Positions 60,905 to 64,000 of a DNA stretch of 64,000 bases are shown here, in pieces. The notes beneath the pieces were generated by a model that was not told the DNA's origin, did no database searches, and saw only the letters and a program-made list of their open reading frames with translations. Made by a program: the position numbers and the translations under genes. Position 1 is the stretch's first letter; each line of letters starts with the position of its first letter. The stretch is from Gracilimonas sp. (GTDB taxonomy: Bacteria > Bacteroidota > Rhodothermia > Balneolales > Balneolaceae). The stretch is taken from contig NZ_JABURM010000006.1 of assembly GCF_014762685.1 (NCBI RefSeq), forward strand, positions 124,001-188,000, read 5' to 3'.

Positions 60905-60962
60905 GACGAGAGGTGTTAGGTGTTAGTGGCAAGGCCTAAAACCTAACACCTGACACCTCGTC
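60905..60962. repeat. Long inverted repeat between the SixA gene and the 116-residue gene
   Basis: GACGAG-AGGTGTTAGGTGTTAG (60905-60926) is matched by the inverse CTAACACCTGACACCTCGTC (60943-60962), with one bulge and one mismatch. It lies one base after the sixA-like stop codon and may stop transcription although no T-run follows. Confidence 0.6.
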
Positions 60963-60963
60963 T

Positions 60964-61470
60964 CTATTTTTTTAGGACTTTGGGGATCATCATCCACTTA
61001 ATCTGGCAGGTGGCGGGGGCTACTGCTTCCCAGATTTCTGCAAAGCTTTCCAGGCAAACGAGGGCAGCTGTGGGCATGCGCAGTGCTGTTTTTTGTCCGG
61101 CTCCCGCTAAAATTCCGGCCGTATTTTCCATAAGCGGGTTATGCCCCACCAGCATAATTCTTTCATACTCATCCGAAGCCGTTTGGATAGCTGCAATATA
61201 GTCTTGTACGGAGCCATAGTATAAATCTTCGTTCCAGCTAATCTGGCCCTCTTCTATTTTGGCGGCCTCCCTGATAAGCTGTGTTGTTTCTTTCGCTCTT
61301 TGTGCCGGAGACGAAATAACCATTCCGGGTTTATAGTTACTTTCCATGATGAACCGGCCCATCATGGGAGCGTCATTCAGTCCCCTTTCTTCCAGCGGGC
61401 GGTCAAAATCTTTAAGTTCAGGATTATCCCAGCCCGATTTGGCATGGCGCATTAATAGTATCTGTTTCAT
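60964..61470 (-). CDS. SixA-like histidine phosphatase
   Basis: 168 residues, histidine phosphatase (phosphoglycerate mutase-like) superfamily: LLMRHAKSGWDNPE (RHx motif, catalytic His8), SPAQRAKETTQLI, and VGHNPLMENTAG for the second His. Short SixA forms remove phosphate from His on phosphotransfer proteins such as Hpt domains in E. coli; here the target is unknown. The start overlaps the stop of the BrkB-family gene by four bases (ATGA), so they are coupled. Confidence 0.9.
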   Translation of the reverse strand: MKQILLMRHAKSGWDNPELKDFDRPLEERGLNDAPMMGRFIMESNYKPGMVISSPAQRAKETTQLIREAAKIEEGQISWNEDLYYGSVQDYIAAIQTASDEYERIMLVGHNPLMENTAGILAGAGQKTALRMPTAALVCLESFAEIWEAVAPATCQIKWMMIPKVLKK

Positions 61471-62390
61471 TCTGTGCTCGTTTTCTTATTATTTGGGGCA
61501 TAATCAACTACTTTAAACTTTCGGGCAAATCTTCCGGCTTGTATTTCACGATCATTCCGTTCCGCCAATGCCTTTACCAGCTCAATGCCGAAAAATATAA
61601 TAATACTGGAATAGTACACCCACAACATCAAAATTATTACGGAAGAAGACGCCCCGGAAAGTTGGTTCAGCGGACTGTTCCCGATAATCATTCCAACCCC
61701 AAATTTCCCAATCACGAGAAGCAAAGTGGTTACCAGGCTGCCATAAATAAGTGCCCGCCACTGCACCTTTACATCCGGAAGAATATAAAACATTGAAAGT
61801 ATCGCCACAAAAATCATGGCTATGGTAAGTAGGTTACTCCCTATTACCGTCAGCACCAAATTGACGGATTCAAAATGAGTGGAAAGCAAGTCAAATGAAG
61901 AAACCAATAAGGTGTCCAAAACAAGTGAAGTTATCATGGCAATCCCGAGAAGTACAATCATTCCAAATGCCATGAAACGGTCAATAAGGAGTTTCCAAAC
62001 CCCTACTTCAGATTTTATCATCACTTTAAAAATCCGGTTGAAGGAATCCTGAAATTGAACAAAAACGGTAGTAGCTGACACAATTAAGAAACCCACACTT
62101 ATAATCAGGTACAAAACACTTTGATTTTCAGTCTGAATAGTTTCAACCAATAACATTACAGCCTCAGAACTCTGCTGCCCGATGGTTTCATTTAAGAAAC
62201 CGGTCAGCTCCCTCATCACGCTTTCATTCCCGACAAAAATCCCTGCGGTATACACGGCAATCATCACAATGGGAGCGATCGAGAACAAGGTATAAAAGGA
62301 AACGGCAGCACTATACTGAAAGCCATTGTCTTCCATAAAAGCCCTGAAGCTTTTTAATAATGTATCTGTCGCCTCTTTTAAAAAATTCAT
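61467..62390 (-). CDS. YihY/BrkB family membrane protein
   Basis: 307 residues with about six membrane helices (AVSFYTLFSIAPIVMIAVYTAGI, VLYLIISVGFLIVSATTVFVQF, FMAFGMIVLLGIAMITSLVL, VIGSNLLTIAMIFVAILSMFYILP, YGSLVTTLLLVIGKFGVGMIIG, VIILMLWVYYSSIIIFFGIELVKA). The family once called tRNA-processing RNase BN is now considered a transporter-like inner-membrane protein with unsettled function. First gene of a two-gene unit with sixA-like. Confidence 0.92.
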   Translation of the reverse strand: MNFLKEATDTLLKSFRAFMEDNGFQYSAAVSFYTLFSIAPIVMIAVYTAGIFVGNESVMRELTGFLNETIGQQSSEAVMLLVETIQTENQSVLYLIISVGFLIVSATTVFVQFQDSFNRIFKVMIKSEVGVWKLLIDRFMAFGMIVLLGIAMITSLVLDTLLVSSFDLLSTHFESVNLVLTVIGSNLLTIAMIFVAILSMFYILPDVKVQWRALIYGSLVTTLLLVIGKFGVGMIIGNSPLNQLSGASSSVIILMLWVYYSSIIIFFGIELVKALAERNDREIQAGRFARKFKVVDYAPNNKKTSTE

Positions 62391-62495
62391 GCCTGTTTAT
62401 TTAATTACATCAATGCAAGTATATGGATTAAATGTAATATCACCGCATACCATTCAGCTTAGAGAATGGTTCAAAGCCCGGTAGTGGTAATAACA

Positions 62496-63797
62496 TCAGG
62501 AAGCCGAACCAAAAATCCTTGTTGGTGCATAAGCTGACAGAATCACTCCCCTGGCAACCATAAAAGCCGTCATTGCCATCCAAAGGGCATGTATACCTGC
62601 AAACGGTTCACTGATAAAATATACCGGGACGAAAACGAGGGCGGTCGCAATCAGCATGGAATTACGCATGGCTCCGGTTGCCGTAGCTCCAATGTAAACA
62701 CCGTCCCAAATAAAGCAGATGCTATTCACTACGGGAGCTACAATCAACCAAATAACCACCGTGGCGGCTACAGCGATTACATTTTCCTTGTCAGTAAAAA
62801 GGGCAATAATTTCTGTATCAAATAGTGCATAAGTGATGGTTCCAAGTAACCCCAACCCAATTCCCCATAACATATTTGCCTTTACCGCTGATTTAAGCCT
62901 GTTGTTATCCTCTGCCCCCTTAAATCTGCCGACCAGGCTTTCAGCAGCATAAGCAAAGCCATCTGTTCCATATGAGCTGATATACCACATTTGTAACAAA
63001 ATAGTGTTTGCAGCCAATACCACGTCCCCCATTTCTGCCGATTTTGCCGTAAAAAAAGCATAGGAGAAAATCAGGCATAAGGTGCGAATAACGATATCCC
63101 GATTAACTGAAAAGAACTTCTTTAGCTCTTCGGTTTCTATGAGTTCATTCCATTGTATATTTAATTTTACCCCGCCGTATTTTTTCTTATAAAGGATGAT
63201 TGCAAGCCCCAAAGCCAGGAAGCTGGCAACTAAACTCCCGGCAGCCACCCCATCTACTGTCATATTAAACCGGAACACAAAAATCAGATTTAGCACAATA
63301 TTTACAATGTTTAAGAAAATTGTGACCATCATGGGGTAGGTAGAGTTTTGCATGCCCAGAAACCAACCGTTCAGCCCAAACAATGCGAGGGTAGCCGGCG
63401 CCGCAAAAATACGTATATGGTAGTACAGGCGGGTATATTCCTCCACTTCAGGGGAAGCATTCACAAGATATAAGGAAATCTCGATGAGCGGGTACTGAAT
63501 AAGCAGGATGAATGCACTGCTTGCAGCGGCTACCAGCAATACCCGAAATAAAATAATGCGGGTTTTACGCTCTTGCTGTGCTCCGTAAGCCTGTGCAACC
63601 ATACCGGTTGTACCCATGCGAAGAAAGCCAAAACCCCAAAAAATGAAATCAAAAATAATGCTTCCCACAGCAATGGCTCCCAGGTAATAAACGTGCTCTA
63701 AATGCCCTACAACCGCGGTATCAATAGCTCCAAGGAGCGGAACAGACAGATTGCTAATGATATTAGGGATTGCGAGTCGGAGTATTTGCCGGTTCAA
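62496..63797 (-). CDS. MATE family efflux transporter
   Basis: 433 residues with about twelve helices. MATE signs: LAIPNIISNLSVPLLGAIDTAVVGHLE at the start, MGTTGMVAQAYGAQ and the second-half repeat GFAYAAESLVGRFKGAE. Closest in look to the DinF-like branch. It exports cationic or other small molecules using sodium or protons; substrate unknown. The 203-bp stretch to the right edge shows no gene beyond a possible start at 63974. Confidence 0.93.
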   Translation of the reverse strand: MNRQILRLAIPNIISNLSVPLLGAIDTAVVGHLEHVYYLGAIAVGSIIFDFIFWGFGFLRMGTTGMVAQAYGAQQERKTRIILFRVLLVAAASSAFILLIQYPLIEISLYLVNASPEVEEYTRLYYHIRIFAAPATLALFGLNGWFLGMQNSTYPMMVTIFLNIVNIVLNLIFVFRFNMTVDGVAAGSLVASFLALGLAIILYKKKYGGVKLNIQWNELIETEELKKFFSVNRDIVIRTLCLIFSYAFFTAKSAEMGDVVLAANTILLQMWYISSYGTDGFAYAAESLVGRFKGAEDNNRLKSAVKANMLWGIGLGLLGTITYALFDTEIIALFTDKENVIAVAATVVIWLIVAPVVNSICFIWDGVYIGATATGAMRNSMLIATALVFVPVYFISEPFAGIHALWMAMTAFMVARGVILSAYAPTRIFGSAS

Positions 63798-64000
63798 ATA
63801 AACAGTGATTTAGGGGGTTAAAATTGGCAGCTTAAAATAACAGCTGAAAAAGAAATATGAATTCATATTTTTGAATGCTTTAGAAAGTTGCATATCTATG
63901 GGTGTGCGTGTATTTTCTTTCTCCGAAATTTTATTGGGACAGAAACATAATTATTTAACTCATTGCTTTTCACATGGACATTGATACACGTAATAAAATT

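Noticed and set aside
63974-64000. Possible plus-strand gene start (ATG GAC ATT GAT ACA) at the right edge
   Set aside because: Only nine codons are inside the window and no clear ribosome binding site precedes it, so it cannot be supported.

Overview
The window looks like chromosomal DNA of a moderately AT-rich member of the Balneolota/Bacteroidota-Rhodothermota (FCB) branch, plausibly a Gracilimonas- or Balneola-like marine or halotolerant bacterium. This is inferred from gene content only: many lipoproteins, two TonB-dependent receptors with carboxypeptidase-regulatory-like N-termini (one Oar-like), a PKD-containing lipoprotein, a MutA/MutB/MeaB propionate module, a CdaA-FolP pair, a DUF349 protein, an arsenosugar gene set and multi-PAS histidine kinases. 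No rRNA, tRNA, CRISPR array, phage or plasmid module was seen.

Layout. 1-7.5 kb: a membrane protein cut by the left edge, a large lipoprotein, a CX5R phosphatase and a run of small secreted proteins mostly of unknown function; three of these genes are preceded by the same ~30-bp element. 7.7-15.6 kb: penicillin-binding protein 1C and a bacterial alpha-2-macroglobulin lipoprotein in one operon. 15.7-28.4 kb: a signalling island with a candidate structured RNA, a multi-PAS kinase with its NarL-type regulator, a degenerate receiver, a six-PAS kinase whose ATP-binding domain has decayed, a GAF kinase, a hybrid kinase and a PAS-only protein; SufE lies among them. 28.5-35.4 kb: an FGE-like lipoprotein, an acyl-CoA dehydrogenase and divergent mutA-mutB-meaB (branched-chain and propionate catabolism). 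35.5-42 kb: two tandem DNase I-like lipoproteins, a tandem structured repeat, cdaA-folP, a ferredoxin and an ENPP-type phosphodiesterase. 42-48.4 kb: two TonB-dependent receptors. 48.5-50.8 kb: arsenosugar cluster (AhpD-like protein, ArsS, glycosyltransferase). 51-56.7 kb: outer-membrane protein, metallo-beta-lactamase-fold hydrolase, DUF349 protein, MscS channel, CsbD, Dps. 56.8-57.6 kb: a REP-associated tyrosine transposase flanked by its own palindromes. 57.6-63.8 kb: Asp-box lipoprotein, subtilisin-like lipoprotein, SixA phosphatase, BrkB-family protein and a MATE transporter.

The most notable observations are a C9 homopolymer that separates the lipoprotein signal peptide of a subtilisin from its mature frame (phase variation, pseudogene or sequencing error); a conserved 30-bp element about 130-160 nt upstream of three secreted-protein genes; a strong orphan terminator behind a structured non-coding stretch; a ~125-nt tandem repeat with compensatory stem changes; and a signalling island containing both a decayed kinase and a decayed receiver. 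These readings come from inspection of the sequence only; no database or folding computation was run.
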